Below are positions 54,433 to 64,000 of a DNA stretch of 64,000 nt, in pieces. The stretch spans positions 115,594,501-115,658,500 of the forward strand of contig CM044308.1 in assembly GCA_024291935.2 (NCBI GenBank), in the 5' to 3' direction. Source of the stretch: Okapia johnstoni (lineage: Eukaryota; Chordata; Mammalia; Artiodactyla; Giraffidae). Position numbers and translations under genes: made by a program. How positions within the stretch are numbered: the stretch's first letter is position 1; every line of letters begins with the position of its first letter. The notes under the pieces are model-generated. The model did not search any database. It worked only from the letters and a program-made list of their open reading frames with translations, and was not told the origin of the DNA.

Positions 54433-55224
54433 ATCTGTGTTTCACACACTGTGATCCCCCTGCTGCTCCCTTGATGCACATGTAGAATCTTGCTTTGGGT
54501 TTGAAGACTTGCAGGATGCAAACCCAGGTGCTCAATTTAGGGGTTTATTCTGCAGGCTCTGATACAAAATGTATTGTTTTTGAAGCCAATACCCAACATC
54601 TCTCAGATTAGGGGCCTCCTTTATAATTTACAAGTCCTACGAATGTGCAATTGAAATAGACCCCAAAAAATGTGTCTCTAGAATCTTACGTGCTTGGAAA
54701 TCAAAGCAGGACACATTGGTGAAGGGAGAAGCTGTTCTGAAAGCTGAAGTCTAAATTATGGGAATCAAGTTGAAATCTCAGTTCTGGGAGTAAAGTTCAA
54801 AATTCACAGCGAGCCAGACAAGATAACAGGTATCACTGCCAAGAGAAGGGAATGGAACTTCAGCAGGAGAAAAATAAACCCCATAGAGTTCTCCATCTGA
54901 GAACTCAGGGATGTAGATTTTCCATCCTTGCCTCGCTGCCAAGGGCACCGTCACACAGAGTCACAGAGATTATGCACACCTCCAGGGGGTGCCATTTGCA
55001 TGTTCAATAATACAAACAGCACCCCTCTCCCCAAAGCTGTGCAACATGGCAACCCTCTCTGCCTTCAGGTTAGGGAGATTTCTAAGGACATCAAGCAGGG
55101 TGGGCAACCAAGGAGGATGGGGAAGAAAGACGTGGAAAATGTCCTGACTTCCTTAGGGCTTGGAGATCAGATTTTAGAAGGTGAAAAGAAGATCACCAAT
55201 GTGTGTAGAACCCAGGGGATGCCT
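54433..55224. other. Unassigned, repeat-poor
   Basis: No gene. The plus frame 54928-55236 lacks splice sites and domains. Confidence 0.35.
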
Positions 55225-55370
55225 CTACCACGCTAGGCTTTCAGCCATTTTGTCTCATTTAATCCTCAAGGAGAATTGCTCAGAGAGTTTCAGTAACCTA
55301 TCTACAGTCACACAGCCAGGGAGTGGTCGAGCCAGAACTGGGACCCAGAACAGTGACTCCATGCCAGCTT
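55225..55370 (-). repeat. MIR fragment
   Basis: gtctcatttaatcctcaagg, then agtcacacagccagggagtg, then cagaactgggacccagaaca. Confidence 0.75.
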
Positions 55371-56623
55371 ACCCATACCAGTTACCCAACTACTAACTGG
55401 AAAGACTCTGAACCGGTATGAGCATGGATTCGTCTAGGCGAGAACGGGCCACTGAGCCACCGGAAGGAGATGCAAAGAGGAAATTATGCCACAGAAAGGC
55501 GAACTGAAGGGTTCAGGGGGACAGAGACTCAGTTTCTCCAACCCTTAAAGACTGAAGGGACAAGAGTTGGGGTTGATCGGTTATCAGCAGCAGGGGTGAA
55601 GCTGTCTCAGTCTATTCCCTCTTCCCTAAGTCTCTGCCCTTCCAGCTGTCACTGATGAATGACGAAGCTGTCTCCTGGATCCTGCACATCCTGAAGATGG
55701 CCCTGCTGGGACAAGGAAGGACTGAAATGCAAAACTCTGAATGGGGATCAAGAAAGCTGTCTCAGGCACTTGGGTCCAGAGGTAGCCTGTGGGCTTAGTT
55801 AGCACTGGGAGACAGGGTGTCTGAGTTCCAGGCCTGCCTTGACCGCTTTAGGCTTGATGTGGGCATGTATCACTCTTCTCTGAGATTCTATTTCCCACCT
55901 CCATTCAGTGCAGGCACCTGGACTCAGTTGGTTATTTCTGAGCTTTTTCCCATCTCTAACATCCCTCAGTTCTAGAATTTACCTCTGCTTCAACCAGAAA
56001 GGCTAAGGAAAGCCTTCTCCAGGGTGCTGGCCTTGTGTTTCTGGCTCTCTTGGTCTGGGTGGCTTGGCTGCATCCTGCCCTCCCCTGAGCCTCACACTCC
56101 CAGACTCGGGCCTCATTAGCCGGTCGACCCTCGTTAGCCGGTCGACAAGGGGAGAAGGACGGGACGGGAGCAGATTCATCTCACCTTCCCGCATCCCAAC
56201 ACCTCCCTACCTTTCTGAATTTTTAAAAATGCCTTTACTCAGAATTCATCAAAGATTCATCAGGCTTGGGATTGGCCCAAGCACTTGCCTGCGGAGCCAA
56301 GTCGAGGTGAAATGTGAGAGGAGGCCAGGGGCTGGCAGGCTGGGCAGGCGCCTGGGTCCCTGGAGCTGCCCTGGGGCTCAGCCGGCCCTGGCTCACTGAC
56401 TCGGTGGAGTGGGGCTGAGACCAAGGAGGCACCCTGGTCCCCCGAGGATATTCCACCCGGGCTCTGGGTGCCCTCCCTCCAGCATGTGGACGGTCCTGTC
56501 CTTAGAGTGGAAGCACCTCTGTCTGCCCTTCAGTTTACAGCAGGTGGTGAGGATCCACAGGGCAGTGGTAGGACCCAACTCTCTGCAGAAGACACGTGGG
56601 TAGCATCCCAGTTGACTCTGTGT
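55371..56623. other. Unassigned; contains a CpG-rich tandem repeat
   Basis: No gene. At 56113-56148 an 18-bp unit with the 13-bp core ttagccggtcgac occurs twice. Opposed frames at 56003-56456 lack support. Confidence 0.45.
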
Positions 56624-56833
56624 GTTTGTTAGTCGCTCAGTCATGTTCAACTCTTTGCGACCCCAGGGACTGTAGCCCACCAGGCTCCTCTGTCCACAGG
56701 ATTCTCCAGGCAACAATACTGAAGTGGGTTGCCATTTTTCCTCTCCAGGAGATCTTTCCAACACAGGGATCAAACCCCAGTCTCCCGCATTGGCAGGCAG
56801 ATTCTTTACTGTTTGAGCCACCAGGGAAGCCCC
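56624..56833 (-). mobile_element. Bov-tA SINE, antisense
   Basis: agtcgctcagtcatgttcaa, gcccaccaggctcctctgtc, then gatcaaaccccagtctcccg, ttgagccaccagggaagccc. Flank agttgact at both sides. Confidence 0.92.
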
Positions 56834-57069
56834 CTAGTTGACTGTAAAGAAAGGCATTTGAGAGTCGTTGGCAAAGTGTCCCAGACAGAGTAGATGACTG
56901 GGTAAGAGAGAAGCCATGGGTCAGGCTCTCTGCCACTGGTTTCCAAGCTCCCTCTTTCCCCTCCCTTCAATCTTTAGTTTCTACAGAAGATTCTCTAAAA
57001 AAAAAAAAAAGAGCACCTTTAATACTTGAAAGCTTGCAAATCATTGCAAATGTTGCAAATCCTTAAACA

Positions 57070-57110
57070 ATCCACCCTTTCATTTTACAGATGGGGAAAC
57101 TGAGGCTGAG
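57070..57110 (-). repeat. MIR core fragment
   Basis: cattttacagatggggaaac, then tgaggctga. Confidence 0.65.
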
Positions 57111-57184
57111 TGTTGACCATTGGGATGCAGAGAAGCATCTCTGCTGTTTGATCCACTGGGGGAATGGAAAATGGATCCCTTTTG

Positions 57185-57325
57185 GTTTGTGCATAGAAGA
57201 GGAAATGGCAACATTCTCCAGTACTCTTGCCTGAAAAATCCCACTGACAGAGGAGCCTAGTGGGCTGCAGTCCATGGGGTCGCAAAGTCGGAAACAACTA
57301 AGTGACTGAGTGTGTGCGCACCGTG
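57185..57325 (+). mobile_element. BovA-type SINE unit
   Basis: gaggaaatggcaacattctc, then cagaggagcctagtgggctg, then gtcgcaaagtcggaaacaac. Confidence 0.85.
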
Positions 57326-57339
57326 CACCAGGAGAAAGT

Positions 57340-57870
57340 GTCTTGAAGCTGAGTCCTGAGAGCAATTCAGTGTTAAGTTTGAGGGGAGAGAGCAGGGTTG
57401 GGAGGTGACACTGACCTGATCCTGGGGTTCCAGACAAAAGAAACAGCCTGTGCAGGGGCAAGGGAGCGAGAGAGGAGGTGGCAAGTTTAGAGAAGTGAGG
57501 AAAGTTCTGTGAGCTGGAGAACAGAATAACGGCTGGAAGATGAGCAGGGAGGGAAGTAGGGAGGGAGGTAGGGGTGGGTGGACGTTGGCAGGGGCCAGAT
57601 AGCAAGGCCTTCCATGAGCATGCTAAAGACTTTGGACTTTATCCTGAGGGCAAAGGGAAGTTATTGAAGGGTTTTAAGCCCGGCAAGGACATGACCAGAA
57701 TTGCAGTTTGGAAAGCTCACTCGCTGCAGCGTGGAAAATGGATTCAAGGTGAGGGAGCCTGGGGCCAGGCAGAGCGGTTAGGAGGCTGCTGCACCGATCC
57801 TGGCAGAGAACGCGATGGCCTGGACCAGACAGACATGAGGAGATGGAGGGATCGGGACATGTCCACTGGG
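57340..57870 (-). repeat. L2 LINE, antisense
   Basis: gctgagtcctgagagcaatt, then caaaagaaacagcctgtgca, then aaagactttggactttatcc, then gacatgaccagaattgcagt. The overlapping frames 57063-57605 (-) and 57574-57909 (+) read repeat sequence and are not genes. Confidence 0.8.
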
Positions 57871-58364
57871 AAGGGTCAAAGCCAGGGGCCAAAGAGCCAC
57901 GGCAACTGAATGTGGGAGGAAGGCAGGGAGGCAGGGGGACACACAGGCGTCTCGGGTGGCTGAGCGGATGGACGCACTGCTGAGGATGGAAGCAGGTCCT
58001 GCCTAGCAGAGGCACTTGGTCTATTGCAAACACCTTTTGGGGAGAAAATGGCCACTTGTCCCAGTGTCCGCAACTCTACAGGGAAGATGGGTAGAACGCA
58101 CCAGAGCTGCCCAGACCGAGAAAGCCGCCACCAAAGGCCACTACCCTGGGCAGGAAAGACTCACCCTGACCTTTGTGAATGAAACAGAGGCCAAGTCCAG
58201 AACCTTAGGGGCCACTTGCCACCGAGCCTGCCGTTTCTAAAGGAGATGTCTGTCCTTCCATAGGTCGGCCTTCAATCCAGTTTGCTGCAATGGCAGGCCC
58301 CGGGCCTCCCCTGGAAGGTCAAGTTGTGAATCCTACGGTGTCTAAGCTGGAGTGGGCCTCTGAG
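57871..58364. other. Unassigned sequence
   Basis: No gene or repeat recognised. Confidence 0.35.
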
Positions 58365-58605
58365 AAACATCTCCATCAACCCTTTCATTTGACAGCCTCG
58401 GAAACCAAGCCGAGGAGGGCAGTGATTTGCCCGAGGTCAGCCAGGGAGTTGGTGGCAGAGCTGGGAAGAGAGTCCAGGGGTCCTGACTCCAGGCAGAGAT
58501 GGTCTACAGAGATTGTTCTGGGTGCTGAGCATCTGGCTGGCACTCTCTGAGCCTCAGTTTCCTCAGCTGTGAAAAGAGAACCAGATGGGTTGGAGATAAG
58601 AGTTG
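58365..58605. repeat. Two MIR fragments, opposite strands
   Basis: Antisense at about 58365-58500 (cctcggaaaccaagccgagg, then gatttgcccgaggtcagcca). Sense at about 58530-58600 (ctctctgagcctcagtttcc, then tcagctgtgaaaagagaacc). Confidence 0.7.
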
Positions 58606-59159
58606 AATAAGAAGATGCACATGAAAGGCCTTTGGGGATCAAAAGCACCACAGTTAGGTATCGGCTTTCTGCTTCCATTGTTATTTCTGAAACAAAGACT
58701 TGGCCTATTCCTGGTCCAGGCCAGAGGTGTCTCTAAATGCCATGGAGGGTTCAGAGGTGACTGCCCCTGGGGCCGCCAGTGGGAACGGCCCCTCCTCCCC
58801 TAGCTCTGTACCCTGGAGGCCGGTCCATTTCAGCAGGTGGGTCCTTCCTGCCAGGGTCCCCCTTGCTGCCTCTGGCCTCAACCATACTCCCTCCAGCCCC
58901 TGAGACCTCACCCAGACTCGTCAGCCCAGGGAGGGGACTACTGGCAAGCCATCCAGTATTTATTCAACAACCCTTTATGGTATGCTGAGCTCTCTGCCCC
59001 CAGAGAACCGACAATCAGATTGCCCTGAGATGCAGAGCAGTCCTATTTGCAAACACATCACCTTACCCATCACACTTGGATCAAAAGCCGAAGCCTTCTT
59101 GGGGGTCTCGGGGGTTGAGGGGGGTGGTCTACCACACTGACCTCATGGGCCAGGACTGT
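58606..59159. other. Unassigned, GC-rich
   Basis: Four overlapping short frames on both strands (58603-59028) without splice support. Confidence 0.35.
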
Positions 59160-59421
59160 CTCTCCTTCAGGTCACTCCTGCCACATGTACGCCGCCCCCC
59201 CACAAACACACTTTCCTTCAAACAGGCCAAGAAAAGTACCACCACAAGGCCTTAGCATTCACTGTACCCTCTGCCTGAAATGCTCCCCCACATATACCCA
59301 CACAGTTCCCTCCCTCCCTCCATTCAAGTCCTTACATAAATATCTCCTACCTCCACAGGGCTTCCCTGATCACCCTAGCTAAAACCCACCCCCAATCCCT
59401 TTCCCTCCTCCATCCTGCCTT

Positions 59422-59756
59422 GTGTATACATGTGTGTGCTCAGTTGTGTCCGACTCTTTGAGACACTTTGGACTGTAGCCTGACAGACTCCTCTGCCCAT
59501 GGGATTTCCCAGGCAAGAATGCTAGAGCAGATTGCCATTTCCTCTTCCAGGGAATCTTCCCAACCCAGGGATCTAACCCACATCTCATGCATCTCCTGAA
59601 TCGCAGGCAGATTCTTTACCACTGAGCTATTGAGGACTATTGTCTGGAAAATCCCACAGACAGAGGAACCTGGCAGGCTACAGTCCATGGGGTCACAAAG
59701 AGTCAGACATGACCGAGTGACTTCACAATTTTTTTTTTTTATTGAGGAAGCCCCAC
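59422..59756 (-). mobile_element. Bov-tA in L2, itself split
   Basis: Antisense body and most of the head (tcagttgtgtccgactcttt; aggcagattctttaccactg), interrupted at 59637. The end of the head (gaggaagcccca) resumes near 59743. The outer duplication cctgcctt lies at 59414-59421 and 59757-59764. Confidence 0.9.
59637..59739 (+). mobile_element. Truncated BovA nested in Bov-tA
   Basis: ctggaaaatcccacagacag, then gaacctggcaggctacagtc, then gagtcagacatgaccgagtg, ending in a T12 run. The perfect 9-bp duplication tattgagga lies at 59628-59636 and 59740-59748. Confidence 0.9.
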
Positions 59757-59985
59757 CCTGCCTTACATGTCTTCAAAACTCTGACCATGACCTTCATTTT
59801 CAGTGACTTAGACTAGGTTTTTATTAGGTGGTTTGTTTACGTTTGGTTTCTCCCAGTGGAGTACAAGCTGCATGAGATTCAGAGACCTGGTCTGTTCATT
59901 GCTTCATCTCAGTGCCTAGAACAGATTTCCGTAGATCTTGACGGATGCATTGAATGAGTGAATGAATGAAGTCAATCCTTGTGGC

Positions 59986-60344
59986 CCTCAGGCCATGAGA
60001 GAAGCACCTACTACATGTCCCTGTTTCTAAAAGGCAAGTCTTAAAAACATCTGCCCAGTTCTGAAATGCAGATATGTGTACTTAAATCAGGGTTTCTTCC
60101 CTCCACCCCCACAAGCTATTATGAAATCGAAGGTGCATCTTACAATCAATGGCCTCTTCCAGTTGAGGAAATGCACAGGAACCCAGAGAGGCAGGGACTC
60201 CTCCTCCCCAAGGAGACTTGGTGGAAACTTCCCCAGGCAGAGCACATTTAGCAGAGCATTGAGAGATGAGTGAGCATTTTCTGTGAAAGAGGTCGTAGAA
60301 AGGACATTCCAGTCAGGAGAAACAGCATACAAAGGCATAGGTGT
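59986..60344. other. Unassigned; weak L2 resemblance
   Basis: About 60250-60340 weakly resembles antisense L2. The opposed frames 60066-60386 have no support. Confidence 0.35.
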
Positions 60345-60430
60345 TATTTTCTCTTCTTGTGAGGTGAATAACATTATGATTCCCATTTCACAGATGAGAA
60401 AACTGAGGCTACTATCTCAGCACCTGCACA
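60345..60430 (-). repeat. MIR core fragment
   Basis: gattcccatttcacagatga, then gaaaactgaggctactatct. Confidence 0.75.
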
Positions 60431-60454
60431 TGCCTGGTCCATGTGTGTATGTGT

Positions 60455-60664
60455 GTACACTCAGTCGTGTCCAACTCTTTGCGACCCCATGGACTGTAGC
60501 CCACCAGGCTCCTCTGTCCATAGGATTTTCCCTGGCAAGAACAGTGGAGTGGGTTGCCATTTCCTTCTCCAGGGGATCTTCCCCACCAAGGGATCAAATT
60601 TGTGATTCTTGGGTCTCCTGCATTGCAGGCTGATTCTTTGCTGCTGAGCCACCAGGGAAGCCCC
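60455..60664 (-). mobile_element. Bov-tA SINE, antisense
   Basis: actcagtcgtgtccaactct, gcccaccaggctcctctgtc, gagtgggttgccatttcctt, then ctgctgagccaccagggaag. Confidence 0.93.
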
Positions 60665-60774
60665 AAATATCTAGTCTATAACAGACACTTAATAAACACT
60701 TTATTTTCCCATAAACATTAACTGAGCATCTATTGCATACAGGTGCTCTGGCAGCTTCTACTTCTAAATAAAGT

Positions 60775-61275
60775 CTATACCTCTCATGCGCATTCTGGTT
60801 CCTCTGCATAGAGGCCTTTACCACCTAAAAAACTCCCTCAATACTTCAAGATGCTGCTCAGATACCATTTTGTCTGTGGCCTCCCCAAGCAGGACCTGTC
60901 ACTCCTACTCAGCTTTCCTACTACTTCACAGGGCCCTCTGCACAGCACGAAGGGGTTCACTTCTGCTTCCCCTTCTTTTAGGGCAGAGACTGGGCCCCAC
61001 ACACCGTCTGGCATGTGTGCATGCACACTCAGTTGCTTCAGTCATGTCTGACTCTTTGCGACCCCATGGACTGTAGCCTGCCAGGCTCCTCTGTCCATGT
61101 GATTCTCCAAGCAAGAATATTGGAGTGGGTTGCCATGTCCTCCTCCAGGGGATCTTCCCAACCCAGATATATAACCCATGTCTCCTTCATCTGCTGCGTA
61201 GCAGTTGGATTCTTTACCCACTGAACCACTTGGAAATCCCCTGGAACACAGTAGGTTCTTCAAAGCATAATGGCC
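60775..61275 (+). repeat. L2 3' end, split by a Bov-tA
   Basis: Left part atacttcaagatgctgctca, then gataccattttgtctgtggc, then agggcagagactgggcccca. Right part after the SINE ggaacacagtaggttcttca. Confidence 0.8.
61022..61238 (-). mobile_element. Bov-tA SINE, antisense
   Basis: cacactcagttgcttcagtc, gcctgccaggctcctctgtc, ttggagtgggttgccatgtc, then ggattctttacccactgaac. Confidence 0.92.
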
Positions 61276-61994
61276 ACTTGTGACAACCAAGTGGTCCACA
61301 AAGAGGTGCTGCCCTAATGGAGACCGGAATCAAAAGGGAAAACCAGGCAGAGCTGAAATACGTGTCAGAGAAGGCCAGCCTCACCCTCCTCTGTTCAGCC
61401 AAGCCCTGGAATGCTCTGAGCAAGGAGGGAGGGTTTCTGGGCTTCCTCCAGCCAGGGGCGGAGGATGAGGAAGGTGTTCATCGGGGAGATAGCTATGCAC
61501 AGGGCTTTGGATTGGATCAGGAAGCCCTTTCCTAGGAAGAGAAAGAGGGGTTGAGGGCAGCCAGGCAGGCTTGTCCTGACAGCAGCCACGCCTGGGGAAA
61601 CCAGGGGCTAGAGTGCTCATTTAACAAATGGAACTGGCATTCCACAGCCCTTCACCAGCAGAACAAAAGTAATCTTTGGATTTGCAGTTAATTTGTTCTT
61701 TTAATGGACCCATCTTGTTATCAGCTATTAAAATGGGCTTTCCCCATTAGCAATTGGAGTCCAGGGAGGCAGCTGGTTTTCCAACCCCTCTGCCTTAACA
61801 AGGAGCAAATGGTCTGGCACCTGTGTGTCCAGGCACCCGGGGGCAGGGGGAGCTGTTAACTTGCCAATACACACTAGCTCAGGCGCATTTGAACCCTGTG
61901 GATATGCACAGTGAAACTTACACAGGGTATGTTGAACACAAAGAGTTGTGAATTTCACAAATGTCTGCACACATGTGTGGAAAAGACTTAGCGA
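61276..61994. other. Unassigned; possible conserved stretch
   Basis: About 61655-61760 is repeat-free AT-rich text (agttaatttgttcttttaat; tatcagctattaaaatgggc). The opposed frames at 61280-61620 have no support. Confidence 0.35.
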
Positions 61995-62185
61995 TTCCTA
62001 CTTATATAAAAAGGCAGAGCTGAAAAGGGCCTTCGGGACCACTGAGCTTAGAGCCCCTCTTGTGATAAATAAAGGGAAAAGCCCAGAGAAGGAAAATAAC
62101 TTTCTTGAGGCTGCACAGCACCTTGATGCCAAAACCAGACCTGGAAGCCAGGTCTTCCAGTGTCCAGTTGCTCTGGCCTCCTAAA
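61995..62185 (-). repeat. Ancient SINE/LINE (CR1/L3- or MIR-like)
   Basis: gcagagctgaaaagggcctt, then gataaataaagggaaaagcc, then gaagccaggtcttccagtgt resembles an old tetrapod repeat. Family uncertain. Confidence 0.5.
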
Positions 62186-62334
62186 ATATCAGCTACAAAG
62201 ACTGGTCCAGCTCCCTCAGAACTAGGGTTCCCAACAGTTCCTTAGGGTCCCCCTTCTAGTTCATTTTCCACTGCACCAACCTGTCTCCCAAACCTAAATC
62301 TGATTATGGCATCACAGCTCAGCTCCCAATAGTT

Positions 62335-62535
62335 ATAATAGCTACACTCCCAGGCCTGTGTGCAGCACTTTACAAACAGCTCTATCTCATTAACTCTCCG
62401 TCTCAAAGGTAGGCAGAGCTGGTATTATTTTAATCCCCATTTTCCAGATAAGGAAGCCAAGGCTCAGAGCCGGTAAGGGATTTGCCCAAGCTCACAGCTA
62501 TTGGAAAGATAAGGCCTGGATTCAAAGTTTCAGGC
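62335..62535 (-). repeat. MIR
   Basis: gtgtgcagcactttacaaac, then aatccccattttccagataa, then ggaagccaaggctcagagcc, then gatttgcccaagctcacagc. Confidence 0.85.
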
Positions 62536-63264
62536 CTCCCAAATCCAAATGCCAGTACCCCCAGGGCAGCATTGTGACTGCTGGGTGCAGAAACCAAAGC
62601 TCCTTCTCCTAAAACCATCCTCAGAAACACAAGCTTGCAGGCACACACACATGCACCCATCACCCCAAGACATGTGTCTGCACAAATGAGCAGGGCAGAA
62701 GTGTGTGCACAAATAGCCTCCCTCCACTCACATACTCCTCCCCCCAGCCAAGGCTGGCCCCAATCTGCCGACACTCTGGGCACTTAATAAGCAAAAACAT
62801 CAAGTCACTCAATCAATAAGCTCAGCTGTTGACAACAAGCGAGGGCTGCACGCTCCTAAGAGCTAATAATGCTTTGAGCTATAAACATGGCCATTAGCCG
62901 GGCTCCCGCCCTGCCAAGCGGGCTCTGCTGCGGTGGGCAGGGGCACCCGCGCCTGCAGCCAGCGGCCATGGCATTTTGAGGTTGGTTGAACCCACTCAGC
63001 CTGCCCAAAATTTGTTGCTGCTGACTTGAATCCCCCTGGGGACCCCTGCTCAGGATCCAAGAAGGAGTTGCCAGACTGAGGAGGCCCCAGCTGGGTGCTG
63101 CCAGAACACGTGGGAACCCCAGAACACGTGGGAACCCTGAGGGCCACCTCCAGGACTGCTGACTTTGGAACTCACAACCACCAGTGCCACCCTTGGATAG
63201 TTGCCAGTGGAAGGTGTTACACACCCAGACCTCAAGGGGGCGCATTTTCAAAGAGGCTGGCTGA
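62536..63264. other. Repeat-poor; candidate elements, no gene
   Basis: About 62775-62905 is repeat-free (gcaaaaacatcaagtcactc; agagctaataatgctttgag). At 63101-63136 the 18-bp unit ccagaacacgtgggaacc is doubled and carries two CACGTG E-boxes. The minus frames at 62856-63293 lack splice sites. Confidence 0.4.
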
Positions 63265-63440
63265 CTCCTGGCTGAGCCATTTATGAGCTCCAAGACTGGA
63301 ACAAGTTACTTCTCTGTACCTCAGTTGCCTCATCTGTAAAATGGGAATAACCATGATCTCCCAAGGTGATTGGGAGACTTGAGCGTGATCCCTATGCCTG
63401 GCAGAGTGTCCAGAACAAAACAGATGCCTGATTAATTAAG
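63265..63440 (+). repeat. MIR
   Basis: gccatttatgagctccaaga, then gtacctcagttgcctcatct, then gtaaaatgggaataaccatg. Confidence 0.85.
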
Positions 63441-64000
63441 GAAGGAGGAAAGTGACCCTGGAAACTGCCGCAAAGCTGGGGAAGCCAGCACAGTTGGAAG
63501 GCGGAAGGAAACAGGAGCCAAGTGACATACCTTGATGTCAACCCCGTCAGGCAGCCAGCAGGGATCTTCCTGTTTCCCCAGCTGTTTCTTCCAGATGATG
63601 CCTGATCTTAAAGACCCAACTCAGCCAGGGCAGGTGGGGGTATTAGCCGATCTGGATGGCGCGGGAAGAGAGTGACCTGCCAGAATGCCAGCCCTGGATT
63701 AAGAAGGGCACTGGGGTCCCATCGCCGATCTAAATGCAGGCAGGAGATTCCACCAGGCTCTCCTTTGAAATGAATCAGCCCCGGCAGGATGTGGCAACAT
63801 CTGAGGGTTATCCTTAATTAGTTGTTGTTTCAGCAGATAGAATCAGGGGGCATGTACTCCCCCAACTTCCCAGAGGAAAATAATATGCCTTCTTAGTAAG
63901 TAGGATTATTTGAAAGTGATGTCAAAACAAATGGCATTTTTTTCCCCTCTCTGGAAATCTCTCAGCATTTCTGAATTTCCAGTGGCTTCTCCCATCTACC
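63441..64000. other. Right edge; possible conserved stretch
   Basis: No gene or repeat recognised. About 63800-63960 is AT-rich with homeodomain-like and other cores (ccttaattagttgttgtttc; tgatgtcaaaacaaatggca). Confidence 0.35.

Larger units (their letters stand above)
59160..59985 (+). repeat. L2 3' end, split by nested SINEs
   Basis: Left part ccctctgcctgaaatgctcc, then acagggcttccctgatcacc. Right part (after 59765) agtacaagctgcatgagatt, then cagtgcctagaacagatttc, then gaatgagtgaatgaatgaag, the L2 terminus. Confidence 0.88.

Noticed and set aside
57063..57605. A 180-codon minus-strand frame
   Set aside because: It reads through an antisense-oriented BovA unit and an L2 copy.
1..64000. 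tRNA genes suggested by the B-box-like text ggttcgatccctgg
   Set aside because: Every instance lies in the head of a Bov-tA or CHR SINE, which derives from tRNA-Glu. None has an intact cloverleaf context that I could make out.
1..64000. CRISPR arrays, prophage, insertion sequences, operons or bacterial riboswitches
   Set aside because: The sequence is mammalian; no regular spaced repeats or prokaryotic gene organisation were seen.

Overview
The window reads as nuclear DNA from a pecoran ruminant (cattle, bison, sheep, goat or a relative). The direct evidence is the repeat content: tRNA-Glu-derived Bov-tA SINEs, dimeric BovA2 SINEs, BovB (RTE) LINE fragments carrying the YADD reverse-transcriptase motif, a ruminant mariner-derived hairpin, and ruminant-type L1 3' ends, all laid over old mammalian MIR, L2, MER5-like and L1M fossils. 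I cannot tell cattle from sheep or goat from sequence alone. Nothing prokaryotic, viral, CRISPR-like or operon-like is present. Most open reading frames longer than 60 codons fall in repeats or are not backed by splice signals.

Layout. 1-2 kb: MIR remnants, a 340-bp GGAT-type tetranucleotide tract, and the best protein-coding candidate, a 146-bp minus-strand internal exon at 1514-1659 with strong splice sites and a Ser/Arg/Glu-rich reading frame whose gene I do not recognise. 2-9 kb: nested SINEs and L1 3' ends, a mariner hairpin (5219-5302), an L2 copy, and a CHR-type SINE split by BovB. 10-13 kb: an L1M 3' end, then a processed RPL22L1 retrocopy split by a BovA2. 13-20 kb: old repeats and a short L1 with a 19-bp target-site duplication. 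20.2 kb: a striking 154-bp inverted repeat. 21-23 kb: BovB carrying BovA2. 24-38 kb: relatively SINE-poor, with many MIR and L2 remnants and a repeat-poor AT-rich block at about 34.0-34.7 kb that may be regulatory. 38-54 kb: the youngest and densest pile-up, with L1, L1M and MIR copies broken by BovB, Bov-tA and BovA2 insertions, many with legible duplications. 54-64 kb: mostly unique sequence with MIR, L2 and SINE islands, a three-layer nest at 59.2-60 kb, and candidate non-coding conserved stretches at the right end.

Interpretation. The window looks intergenic or intronic. If the 1514-1659 exon is real, much of the rest would be upstream (5') of it on the minus strand, either a long intron or flanking DNA. 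No genes act together here, and I found no undescribed biological system. The items most worth checking are the orphan exon, the 60-bp-arm hairpin at 20183-20336, the RPL22L1 retrocopy whose frame is broken only by a SINE, the well-dated nested insertions and a few repeat-poor AT-rich blocks. All family calls come from recalled consensus motifs, not database searches, and repeat ends are approximate except where a duplication fixes them.
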